Below are positions 7,455 through 14,732 of a stretch of DNA of 15,458 nt, in pieces. Origin of the DNA: SZUA-584 sp964607965 (GTDB lineage: Bacteria; Bacillota; Clostridia; Christensenellales; SZUA-584); the NCBI GenBank assembly GCA_964607965.1, contig CAZSMH010000045.1, positions 1-15,458 of the forward strand. Direction: 5' to 3'. A model generated the notes under the pieces. It did no database searches and had not been told where the DNA came from. It saw nothing but the letters and a program-made list of their open reading frames with translations. Every line of letters begins with the position of its first letter. The stretch's first letter is position 1. Both the position numbers and the translations under genes were made by a program.

Positions 7455-8435
7455 TTAGTGTTCCCTAATATTGCTGGTATATTTCACTCTGTATACGTCA
7501 AGCAATGAGGCAACGATAATTACCATGCCTTTCACTAATTGATCCCATGCCGGCGGAACACCGAGGAGATTGACAGCATTGGATACAAGTGAAATCAATA
7601 TAACGCCAAGCACCGTTCCGAAAATTGTTCCCCTTCCGCCGAACAGACTGCACCCGCCGATAACAACGGCTGCAATAACATTCATTTCTATGCCGACGCC
7701 TGCGTTCGGTCCCGCGCTTTCCAGTCTTGCGGCCAGTAAGAATCCTCCTATGGCAGCCATGATGCCTGAGATAACATATGTAAAAGCTACAATGAGTCTG
7801 GTTTTAATACCCGCAAGCCGGGCAGCAATATTGTTGCCGCCGGAAGCGTATACCGATCGGCCAAAAACGGTTCGGGATAGAACAAGCCATGCCAGTATGC
7901 CTAAAATGAACACAATCCACACAATGACAGGCAAAAATAAAAATCGTTCATATGCAACAAACTGGAATGAAGGCGGAACGGGAGCGATGTTAGCGCTGTT
8001 GGTATAAATCAAGACCAAGCCGCGTGCAATTCCCATAGTAGCCAAAGTTACAATCATTGGCGGTATGCCGAATTTTGTAACAAGAACTCCGTTGATCAAC
8101 CCGAAAATCGCGCCAATAAAAAGCATGACCAATATGCCCAACGCAACAGGCCACCCGTTATGCATAATAAGCCCAAGGCCTATCGAAGACGAAACCGCCA
8201 TAACGGAACCGACCGATAAATCAATACCGCCTGTAATTATTACAAACGTTGCGCCCAACGATACTGTACACAAAATCGTTGACTGTATAAGCAGATTAAG
8301 CAAGTTGTTGAGCGTAAAGAATGCCGGAGAAGAAAATGACATTACGATACAAAATATTAGAATGACCCACAACAACCCCAAATCCGCCATTATTTTTTTA
8401 ATTCTGTCTTTAAACATTGTTTTAGACTGTGGCAA
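7455..8435 (-). CDS. Sugar ABC transporter permease (RbsC-like)
   Basis: A roughly 326-residue integral membrane protein of the ribose/branched-chain permease family. Hydrophobic segments run through nearly the whole length, consistent with 8-10 membrane spans. Family motifs include GGIDLSVG (about 69-76), INGVLVTKFGIPPMIVTLATM (coupling region, about 114-134) and GGCSLFGGRGT (about 260-270). I place the start at the TTG at 8433-8435, nine bases after an AAGAGG site, which overlaps the end of the ATPase gene by 14 bases; an ATG at 8417 lacks a site, and a TTG at 8462 is less likely. Such end overlap suggests translational coupling with the ATPase. Functions with the ATPase upstream and the binding protein downstream to import a sugar. 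Confidence 0.88.
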   Translation of the reverse strand: MPQSKTMFKDRIKKIMADLGLLWVILIFCIVMSFSSPAFFTLNNLLNLLIQSTILCTVSLGATFVIITGGIDLSVGSVMAVSSSIGLGLIMHNGWPVALGILVMLFIGAIFGLINGVLVTKFGIPPMIVTLATMGIARGLVLIYTNSANIAPVPPSFQFVAYERFLFLPVIVWIVFILGILAWLVLSRTVFGRSVYASGGNNIAARLAGIKTRLIVAFTYVISGIMAAIGGFLLAARLESAGPNAGVGIEMNVIAAVVIGGCSLFGGRGTIFGTVLGVILISLVSNAVNLLGVPPAWDQLVKGMVIIVASLLDVYRVKYTSNIREH

Positions 8436-9891
8436 GATGCAACACCTCTTCCTTAGAAGCAAGATTATTAGAGAATTTTCCCTTGATTTTCCCTTCTTTT
8501 AATACTACTAATCTGTCCGAAACAGCGATAAGCTCCATAAGGTCAGAAGAAACGAGCAATACTGCCATTTTGTTTTTTACAGCCTCGTCCATTATTCTGT
8601 GAATTTCTTCCCTCGCACCTATATCAACCCCTCTAGTAGGCTCATCTAAAAGTAAAATTTTTGGTTCAGTTACCAAGCTTCGTGCAAGAACGACCTTCTG
8701 TTGGTTGCCTCCGGACAAAGACATAACAGGGTTGCTTAACGAAGCAGTTTTTATCATTAGTTTTTTCTTATAATCTTTTGCAATAGAACCCTGCTGTCTC
8801 TTTTTTACAAAGCCGAATTTGTTTATTTTTTCAAGTATAGTTAGCGTAAGATTTTCTAAAACCGGATGCATCAGTATCAACCCCTGAGTTTTGCGGTCTT
8901 CGGGCACCAGGGCAATTCCCCTTTTTTTTGCCTGGCTTGGGTGAGTTACTTTTTCTTTCTTGCCGTACAAAAATATCTCGCCGCTGTCATACTTATCGAC
9001 TCCGTAAATAGCGCGCAGAATCTCGCTTCGGCCGGCGCCAACCAAACCGGCCAAGCCGAGAATCTCGCCTTCGTATAACTCAAAACTGATATCTTCAAAT
9101 TTTGAGCTCGTCAAATTTTTTAGCTCCAAAACCTTTTTGCCCCGCGGGAGGGATTCCCTGCGTTTACCCATTTCAACATTCTTACCGACCATCATTTTGA
9201 TAATATCTTCTTTTGTCAGTTGATCACGGGGTTTGCTGCCTACATATTTTCCGTCACGGAATACTGTGATTTTATCCGCTATCTCAAAAACCTCTTCCAA
9301 ACGGTGAGATACATAAAGCACTGCTATGTTCTGTTCTTTTAGAGATTTTACGATTTCAAGCAGTCTTTTTGCATCAACATCCGATAATGCTGCAGTTGGC
9401 TCGTCCATTATCAGCACTTCAATATTCTGAGACAATGCACGCGCTATCTCTACCATCTGCTGTTTTCCTGTCGAGAGTTCTGAAACCTTGACATTAGGAT
9501 CTATACCGGAACCCAGCCTTTTTAAAGTCTCACGCGCCAAGTTGACCATTTCTTTTCTATCTGTCAACACTCTCCCTGTCGGCCATTTGCCCAATACGAT
9601 ATTTTCTGCCACAGTCATTTCGGGAATAAGCATTAATTCCTGATGCATAACAGCTATTTTATTGTCCTGAGAATCCCTCGGTGAATTAAACCGCGTCTCT
9701 ACATCGTTAATAAAAATTTTACCTGAGTCCGGGGTATAGTGCCCGGCAAGTATTTTAATCAAAGTTGACTTGCCGGCACCGTTTTCCCCGACTAAGCAAT
9801 GAATCTCTCCACCCTGAAGCGAAATCTGTATGTCGTCGAGAGCTTTCGCGCCATAGAACGATTTTGTAATATTGCTTAAACGAACCTTCAA
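8422..9891 (-). CDS. Sugar ABC transporter double ATPase (RbsA/MglA-like)
   Basis: A 489-residue protein of two fused nucleotide-binding domains, the normal length for this family. Domain 1 has Walker A GENGAGKS (35-42), Q-loop Q84, signature LSTGK (139-143), Walker B IMDEP (D163, E164) and switch H196. Domain 2 has the family's lysine-less Walker A, GLVGAGRS (282-289), LSGGNQQ (392-398), and LLLDEP (D416, E417). One strong and one weak ATP site is usual for RbsA-type proteins. The start is TTG (9889-9891), with AAGGAG eight bases upstream that overlaps the stop region of the epimerase before it. It powers uptake through the adjacent RbsC-like permease. A second ATPase of the same type lies at 12762-14240. 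Confidence 0.93.
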   Translation of the reverse strand: MKVRLSNITKSFYGAKALDDIQISLQGGEIHCLVGENGAGKSTLIKILAGHYTPDSGKIFINDVETRFNSPRDSQDNKIAVMHQELMLIPEMTVAENIVLGKWPTGRVLTDRKEMVNLARETLKRLGSGIDPNVKVSELSTGKQQMVEIARALSQNIEVLIMDEPTAALSDVDAKRLLEIVKSLKEQNIAVLYVSHRLEEVFEIADKITVFRDGKYVGSKPRDQLTKEDIIKMMVGKNVEMGKRRESLPRGKKVLELKNLTSSKFEDISFELYEGEILGLAGLVGAGRSEILRAIYGVDKYDSGEIFLYGKKEKVTHPSQAKKRGIALVPEDRKTQGLILMHPVLENLTLTILEKINKFGFVKKRQQGSIAKDYKKKLMIKTASLSNPVMSLSGGNQQKVVLARSLVTEPKILLLDEPTRGVDIGAREEIHRIMDEAVKNKMAVLLVSSDLMELIAVSDRLVVLKEGKIKGKFSNNLASKEEVLHLATV

Positions 9892-9903
9892 TGTTTTAGC
9901 TCC

Positions 9904-10749
9904 TTACTTAAAAATGCCTTTTAAGAAATTGACGCCTTCTTCGGCAAGTGCGTCCGAGGATTCAGCGAGCGGACGCCACAGAGACACTGCGCGTGCAATT
10001 TCCGTAATATCTGTTGTAAAGGACTCAATGTTAAGATAGCTGTCATAACCGATTTTTTTCAGCGCTCTTTTAACGCCCTGCCAGTCTATATGGCCGGTTC
10101 CGGGGGTACCCCTGTCATTTGAACAGGTGTGAACATTAAAAACCTTAGCGCCGGCTCTTAAAATTGCCTGCTCTATGCTTTTTTCTTCAATGTTCATATG
10201 GAAGGTATCCAGCAAAAAGCCAACATTGTCTTTGTCAATAAGGCTGAAAAACTCAAGTCCCTGTTCTACGGTATTCAAAAAATCGGTCTCGAATCTGTTA
10301 AGCGTTTCGACCGCGAGTTTAACGCCGGCCTTTTCAGCGTAATCAGCTGCTTTTTGCATATTCTCAACAGCCCAATCCCACTGCTGCTTTTTATCTTCTT
10401 TTGACAAAAGTCTTGCTTTGCCGGTCGCAGAATACATAGGACCGGAGACAAGAGGAGAGTTGACTGTTTGTGCCGTATCGATACATGTCTTAATGTAATC
10501 AAGCCCTTTTAACCTTGTGGATTCATCATCAGCGCTGATATCCCTGTCGGGCCCGAACGCACCGCAGATAAGCACTTCAATGCCGCTGTTATCAGCAGCT
10601 TTTTTTATTTGTACCGCATCAATGGCTTTCGGGTCTTCAATAGATATTTCCAATACATCGAAGCCTATTTTTTTGACTTTATCAAACAGATAAAGCGTTT
10701 CGTTAGAAAACGGCGAGACCCATATAAACGTACTTGCTCCATACTTCAT
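9904..10749 (-). CDS. Ketose 3-epimerase family protein (D-psicose/D-tagatose 3-epimerase-like)
   Basis: A 281-residue TIM-barrel enzyme. The four metal ligands of the ketose 3-epimerases are present as E148, D181, H207 and E242. The substrate-contacting residues E154, H184 and R213 are also present. All are at a constant offset of four from the Agrobacterium D-psicose 3-epimerase numbering I recall (E152, D185, H211, E246, E158, H188, R217). The blocks ETLNRFETDFLNT, LDTFHMNIEE and PGTGHIDW are diagnostic. Family members epimerise C3 of free ketoses such as D-fructose/D-psicose or D-tagatose/D-sorbose using Mn2+ or Co2+; which pair is used here is not deducible. The ATG start has GGGG about eight bases upstream. 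It follows a paralogue by 25 bases and precedes the ATPase gene by 12. Confidence 0.88.
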   Translation of the reverse strand: MKYGASTFIWVSPFSNETLYLFDKVKKIGFDVLEISIEDPKAIDAVQIKKAADNSGIEVLICGAFGPDRDISADDESTRLKGLDYIKTCIDTAQTVNSPLVSGPMYSATGKARLLSKEDKKQQWDWAVENMQKAADYAEKAGVKLAVETLNRFETDFLNTVEQGLEFFSLIDKDNVGFLLDTFHMNIEEKSIEQAILRAGAKVFNVHTCSNDRGTPGTGHIDWQGVKRALKKIGYDSYLNIESFTTDITEIARAVSLWRPLAESSDALAEEGVNFLKGIFK

Positions 10750-10774
10750 TTTTTCATCCCCTTTTCTTTGGTTT

Positions 10775-11605
10775 TTACAACGCAGCTTCCGCTTGTTTTA
10801 AAGTTTTGATGGACAGCTCTGTGTACTCATCAAAGAATTCTCTTCCACCGCCGCTTTTTAGTGTTGCAAACGGGTCGGCAGCAGCAGGCAGAATTTCAAA
10901 AACTATATAACCCTTGTAATCGATTTTCTGCAGAGCTTTAAGCAGCGGAACAAAATCAATATGCCCTTTGCCTGGCGCTGCTCTGTTGGAATCCGCAAAA
11001 TGCACGTGTGTCAAATATTTGCCGCAGTTGATGAAAGCCTGCGCAATATTTTCTTCTTCAATGCACATATGGAAGGTATCGCCCATCACGCCTACGTTAG
11101 GCAGATTAACAGCCTTGCACAGCTCAAGCGCTTGATCGAGACGGTTTAGCCAGTAGGTCTCATAACGGTTCCATGCTTCGATACAAAGATTAACATTTCT
11201 TTGCGCCGCATATTCGCCGCCCTTGATAACGCCTTCCAGACCCCATTTGTATTCATCTTCAAATGGTGCTAAAGGTGTGGTCTTGCATACTGCTGTAGGT
11301 CCGATAATCATCATAGGGCAGGATACGGCCGATGCAAAATCCGCAACTTTTTTAACATAGTCCATTGCTTTTTGTCTCATATTAGCATCAGGATGTGCCA
11401 AATCTCTTTCTGCCGTATAAACCGAGCAAATAGAAGAAACAACAATATTATTGTCTTTACAAAGCTGATTAACCTCGGCTGGGTCAAAACTATCTGGTTC
11501 TCCGACGAGTTCAATCGCGTCATAACCAAACTTAGCAACTCTCTCTATACTCTTGCGTACCGGTTCTCCATAATAGACAAGTGAATCATAACTGTACTTA
11601 AACAT
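10775..11605 (-). CDS. Ketose 3-epimerase family protein, second paralogue
   Basis: A 276-residue TIM-barrel enzyme related to the following gene but clearly diverged. Ligands E143, D176, H202 and E237 and substrate-contact positions E149, H179 and R208 are all at a constant offset of nine from Agrobacterium D-psicose 3-epimerase numbering. EAWNRYETYWLNR, GDTFHMCIEE and PGKGHIDF are the matching blocks. All catalytic residues being intact suggests both copies are active on different substrates, or catalyse successive steps. Start ATG (11603-11605) has GGAGG seven bases upstream. It is the first structural gene of the sugar operon, behind the promoter region 11606-11733. It could instead be a hydroxypyruvate isomerase-like or keto-sugar lyase enzyme. 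Confidence 0.82.
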   Translation of the reverse strand: MFKYSYDSLVYYGEPVRKSIERVAKFGYDAIELVGEPDSFDPAEVNQLCKDNNIVVSSICSVYTAERDLAHPDANMRQKAMDYVKKVADFASAVSCPMMIIGPTAVCKTTPLAPFEDEYKWGLEGVIKGGEYAAQRNVNLCIEAWNRYETYWLNRLDQALELCKAVNLPNVGVMGDTFHMCIEEENIAQAFINCGKYLTHVHFADSNRAAPGKGHIDFVPLLKALQKIDYKGYIVFEILPAAADPFATLKSGGGREFFDEYTELSIKTLKQAEAAL

Positions 11606-11631
11606 CTTTACGCCTCCGTTTTTTTCGATAT

Positions 11632-11644
11632 CTCAACAATTGAG
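11632..11644. promoter_or_regulatory. Inverted repeat CTCAA-CAA-TTGAG, candidate operator
   Basis: A perfect 5-bp inverted repeat with a 3-base centre lies 11 bases downstream of the candidate -10 box of the sugar operon, near its expected transcription start. That position suits a repressor site, or a short stem in the leader RNA. It could also be chance in AT-rich DNA. Confidence 0.35.
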
Positions 11645-11655
11645 TATTTATTAGC

Positions 11656-11685
11656 AATATACTGCGATGTAAGGAGGTGCAACAA
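11656..11685 (-). promoter_or_regulatory. Candidate promoter of the sugar operon
   Basis: On the minus strand TTGTTG (11685-11680) is followed after 18 bases by TATATT (11661-11656), about 50 bases before the first epimerase start. The -35 box is poor, as expected for a promoter needing an activator. Transcription may instead read through from the AraC-type gene 128 bases upstream, as no clear terminator separates them. Confidence 0.4.
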
Positions 11686-11733
11686 TTAATAAAATTGAGA
11701 TTTAAATACACAATATTGCGTTATTTTAAAAGA

Positions 11734-12528
11734 TCATTTCGCTTTTCTGTATCTGCCGGGGCTTATTCCAACTGTTTTTTTAAAAAGCATATTAAAATAG
11801 TTAGCATTCGCATAACCTACTTGCGAAGATATCTCCGCTACTGTTTTGTCTGTGACGGTTAAAAGCTCTTTTGCTTTTTCCATTCGCTTAAGGATCAGAT
11901 ACTGAATAGGCGATATGCCCATTTCCTTCTTAAAAGTATGTATTATATGAAATGAACTCACATAGATATGCGATGATAATCTGGTTAAATTTATGTCTTC
12001 ATTTAAGTGTTCTTCGATATAAGCCTTTACGTTTTCGGTAATATTGGAAACTGTATTGATATCTTCATTATGAATAATGCGAACAGCCATTAATAAAAGC
12101 GCATTAAGCAGATAAACGCTTAATTCACCATGTTTGTTATTTTGGTGTTCATAAAACAATTGATTGCATATAGCAAAAAAGTTATTAAAGTTATTGCTCA
12201 TGTCAATTATCGGATATTCGTTTTTACCTATAATCCTGCCGGGTTCATATCCTGTTAAATGAAGATTTGAGATAAACAATTTATAAATTTTATGTTCTTC
12301 CGTAATGGGCGTTAAAACATTGTGATGAGTGCCGCTTTCAATAAGCGCAATACTCTTTTCGTCCATAAAGTAGATAGTGTTTCCTATTTCAATATCAATT
12401 TTTTCTTTTACGCAAATATACATCACCAAGCAATCATGAATTTCGCTTAATTTCATATATGCTGTGACGGGTAATCTGGAATAATCGGATAATAACGGGT
12501 TCTTTAAAAAAACCGTACCAGATTTCAT
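11734..12528 (-). CDS. AraC family transcriptional regulator
   Basis: A 264-residue regulator. Residues about 1-110 form a small beta-rich cupin-like sensor domain. Residues 165-262 are the double helix-turn-helix AraC DNA-binding domain: first HTH around INLTRLSSHIYVSSFHIIHTFK, second around TVAEISSQVGYANANYFNMLFK, ending in the GISPGRYR motif. Start ATG (12526-12528) follows GGGAG. It probably senses the transported sugar or a product and activates the adjacent operon and/or the divergent ATPase. Direct repeats in the intergenic region upstream are good candidates for its sites. Ligand identity is not deducible. Confidence 0.9.
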   Translation of the reverse strand: MKSGTVFLKNPLLSDYSRLPVTAYMKLSEIHDCLVMYICVKEKIDIEIGNTIYFMDEKSIALIESGTHHNVLTPITEEHKIYKLFISNLHLTGYEPGRIIGKNEYPIIDMSNNFNNFFAICNQLFYEHQNNKHGELSVYLLNALLLMAVRIIHNEDINTVSNITENVKAYIEEHLNEDINLTRLSSHIYVSSFHIIHTFKKEMGISPIQYLILKRMEKAKELLTVTDKTVAEISSQVGYANANYFNMLFKKTVGISPGRYRKAK

Positions 12529-12557
12529 AAATCTCCCTTAAACAAAAATTTGATTAG

Positions 12558-12568
12558 ATATAGTCATT
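12558..12568 (+). repeat. Direct repeat copy 1, candidate AraC-type operator
   Basis: ATATAGTCATT, followed after GTC by TATTATT, recurs at 12640-12650, 82 bases away (about eight helical turns). This copy lies between the candidate regulator -10 box and its start codon, where binding would repress the regulator. Confidence 0.55.
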
Positions 12569-12590
12569 GTCTATTATTTAAAAGTTATGT

Positions 12591-12619
12591 AAAATAGCCC
12601 AAAATAAAATAATACGCAA
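12591..12619 (-). promoter_or_regulatory. Candidate promoter of the AraC-type regulator
   Basis: TTGCGT (12619-12614) and TATTTT (12596-12591) on the minus strand are 17 bases apart, about 65 bases before the regulator start. Both boxes are imperfect. The two copies of the direct repeat flank it. Confidence 0.4.
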
Positions 12620-12639
12620 TCTTCTAAACATGATAATAT

Positions 12640-12650
12640 ATATAGTCATT
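12640..12650 (+). repeat. Direct repeat copy 2, candidate AraC-type operator
   Basis: ATATAGTCATT again, followed directly by TATTATT. It lies upstream of the candidate regulator -35 box and about 110 bases before the divergent ATPase gene, a position from which a bound regulator could control both directions. Confidence 0.55.
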
Positions 12651-12761
12651 TATTATTCAATGCTTTTTATTTAACTGCGCAATATAGCTGAAGTTTTTAG
12701 CACAATAATATATATTCAGTTATAACCTATCCATAATAGAATAGAAAAACGGAGGAATATA

Positions 12762-14240
12762 ATGCTTTTACAGCTGCAGAAAATAACAAAGACGTTTTTC
12801 GGCACTGAAGTAGTTAAAAATGTCAGTTTCAAATTGGCATCAGGCGAAATATGCGGTCTTGTCGGCCTAAACGGAGCCGGAAAATCTACATTGATAAAAA
12901 TAATCTCCGGAGTATATCCTTATGATTGCGGCGAGATACTTATTGACGGCAAGCCTGTTAAGCTAAACACTCCTAATGATGCACACAAACAAGGCATTTT
13001 TACTATTCATCAGGAACCGCTGCTCGTAAATAATATGAGTATAATGGACAACATCTTTCTCGGAATGTATAAAAAGAAGTTAGGTTTTTTTGTTGCTAAA
13101 AAAGAAGTAAAAAATATTACCGCAAATCTGCTTAAACTTTTAGGTTCAAACTTATCACCGTATGATAAGGTTTCTTGCTTGTCTCTGGGCGAAAAATATA
13201 TTGTTTCTGTCGCAAAAGCATTTCTTGCCGAAGCAAAGATTTTTATTTTTGACGAACCATCGGTCGGGCTTACGCTGTATGAGCGGCAGGTGATGTTTGA
13301 CCTGATAAGGAATCTAAAAAAGAAAGGGGCCGGTGTTATCTACATAACACATTATTTAGACGAAGTAGTCAATCTTTGCGATAAAGTTATGATACTAAGA
13401 GAAGGAAGAAACGTCTGCACCTCAGATGTTAAGCTACTTTCCCAAGAAAAGATTATGACTATTATGTCCGGCCAGTCAGTTCAGAAGCTACACGTTAAAA
13501 CAAAATTAAATAAAAGCAGTGCTTCTTTGGAAGTTAGTGGTTTGAGCAGAAAAAACATTTATAAGGATATCAGCTTTAAGCTTTATCCCGGAGAAATTCT
13601 CGGTATTGCGGGATCTGTCGGTTCGGGACGCACCGCACTGCTGAAAACAATTTTTGGGCACCTGCGCCCGGACAGCGGCAGTTTATACGTACACGGCGAA
13701 TTGTCGAAATTCGGCTGTCCGCTCGACTCTATAAAAAAGGGAATAGGTTATATATCGGATGATCGGATAAACGAGGGCTTGCTTTCTAATATGAGCGTAT
13801 TGGAAAACACCTCGCTTCCAAGCATGGCGCAAAACAGACAGATATTCATAGATTATAATACACTTATTGATAAAACACTCGATATAGTTATAGACCTTGA
13901 TATTAAACTTAACAGCATAAATCAGTCTGTCAACTATTTAAGCGGCGGAAATCAGCAAAAGCTTGTACTCAGCCGGTGGATGATGAGCAACGCCGATATT
14001 CTTTTACTTGATGAGCCAACAAAAGGTATAGATATTTCAACGCGGAACGATATCTATAACTGGATGGCAAACAAGACGTATAACGGTACCGGAATCATTA
14101 TAAGTTCGTCAGACTTTTCCGAATTGAAAATGCTGTGTACTCGGATAATTGTATTGAACAGGGGCAGGATTGCAGCCGAGATGGAAAACAAAGAGATAAC
14201 GGAAAACAAGATGTTAACCGCAATGACACAAATAAAATAA
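12762..14240 (+). CDS. Orphan sugar-type ABC double ATPase (RbsA-like)
   Basis: A 492-residue double nucleotide-binding protein of the RbsA/MglA group. Domain 1 has Walker A GLNGAGKS (35-42), Q84, signature LSLGE (140-144), Walker B IFDEP (D164, E165) and H197. Domain 2 has lysine-less GSVGSGRT (284-291), LSGGNQQ (393-399) and LLLDEP (D417, E418). GGAGG at 12751-12755 sets the ATG. It is divergent from the AraC-type regulator and has no permease or binding protein beside it, since the next genes converge from the right. It may serve the RbsC-like permease of the sugar cluster as an alternative ATPase, work with a permease encoded elsewhere, or be a relic of a second transporter. The region after Q84 and the first signature (EKYIVSVAKAF instead of QQMVEIAKAL) deviate from the usual consensus, but the catalytic residues are intact. 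Confidence 0.9.
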   Translation: MLLQLQKITKTFFGTEVVKNVSFKLASGEICGLVGLNGAGKSTLIKIISGVYPYDCGEILIDGKPVKLNTPNDAHKQGIFTIHQEPLLVNNMSIMDNIFLGMYKKKLGFFVAKKEVKNITANLLKLLGSNLSPYDKVSCLSLGEKYIVSVAKAFLAEAKIFIFDEPSVGLTLYERQVMFDLIRNLKKKGAGVIYITHYLDEVVNLCDKVMILREGRNVCTSDVKLLSQEKIMTIMSGQSVQKLHVKTKLNKSSASLEVSGLSRKNIYKDISFKLYPGEILGIAGSVGSGRTALLKTIFGHLRPDSGSLYVHGELSKFGCPLDSIKKGIGYISDDRINEGLLSNMSVLENTSLPSMAQNRQIFIDYNTLIDKTLDIVIDLDIKLNSINQSVNYLSGGNQQKLVLSRWMMSNADILLLDEPTKGIDISTRNDIYNWMANKTYNGTGIIISSSDFSELKMLCTRIIVLNRGRIAAEMENKEITENKMLTAMTQIK

Positions 14241-14310
14241 TACTGTATGCAAAAATACGGTTAATGCACACAATCCGTAAAATTGTCAAGAGATAATATA
14301 GGACAACAAC

Positions 14311-14346
14311 AAAAAAGCAGGTGAGAGGATACGTTCTTTCACTTGC
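14311..14346. terminator. Hairpin/terminator between convergent genes
   Basis: GCAGGTGAGAGGA (14317-14329) and TTCTTTCACTTGC (14334-14346) form a 13-bp stem with G-T wobbles on the plus strand, around a TACG loop. On the minus strand the stem is weaker (one A-C mismatch in its outer 8 pairs) but is followed directly by six T. It most likely ends the mscL-DUF5661 transcript, and perhaps also the ATPase transcript from the left. The rest of 14241-14377 shows nothing clear. Confidence 0.6.
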
Positions 14347-14377
14347 ACCCTAATACTTTTTCGTTGTAGCGTTTGGT

Positions 14378-14680
14378 TTATACAATTTGTATTTTCTTGC
14401 CCTTTGAATCTCCTTTAAAGGCTTCTATTGCGTGTTCCCATGCTTCCAGGCCGATATCTTCATTGTAGTAAAAAGCAACTTCGTTTAGGTGGGCCAACGC
14501 AATTTTGCCCGTTATAAGCGGATCGTCGTTGGTTACATTGGTACTTTTATCCGCAAGTCCATGCTCCAGTTCAATGTTAATGCCTTCCAAATATTCCTCC
14601 GGAGAAAATTTAACCTTATTAAAATCAATCCCCAGTTTTTCCGCGATATCCATCGCTTCGGTTAATGTAAACTTTTTCAT
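14378..14680 (-). CDS. DUF5661 family small protein
   Basis: A 100-residue protein. I choose the ATG at 14680, nine bases after a GAGG site (14690-14693); the ATG at 14689 directly abuts that site and is too close. The signature EYLEGINIELEHG, TNVTNDDPLITGKIALAHLNE and FYYNE fits DUF5661, a small uncharacterised family. The protein is soluble and mostly helical. No catalytic role is known to me. It follows the mechanosensitive-channel gene on the same strand after 52 bases, so the two are probably co-transcribed, but I see no functional link. Confidence 0.75.
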   Translation of the reverse strand: MKKFTLTEAMDIAEKLGIDFNKVKFSPEEYLEGINIELEHGLADKSTNVTNDDPLITGKIALAHLNEVAFYYNEDIGLEAWEHAIEAFKGDSKGKKIQIV

Positions 14681-14732
14681 TTTACCCATCCTCTTTCTGT
14701 TAGTTTAGTATTTTATGTCTGTGTTTTTTAAC

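Noticed and set aside
7570..8502. Two plus-strand open frames of 145 codons opposite the permease gene
   Set aside because: Antisense shadows of a conserved membrane protein; Pro/Thr/Ile-rich composition typical of reading such a gene backwards.
11671..11679. A perfect plus-strand ribosome binding site AAGGAGGTG in the operon promoter region
   Set aside because: No ATG, GTG or TTG follows at a usable distance with a convincing frame; the open frame from GTG runs into the regulator gene antisense.
12762..14240. Second-domain Walker A without lysine in both double ATPases taken as loss of function
   Set aside because: A lysine-less second Walker A (GxxGxGRS/T) is normal in RbsA/MglA-type proteins.
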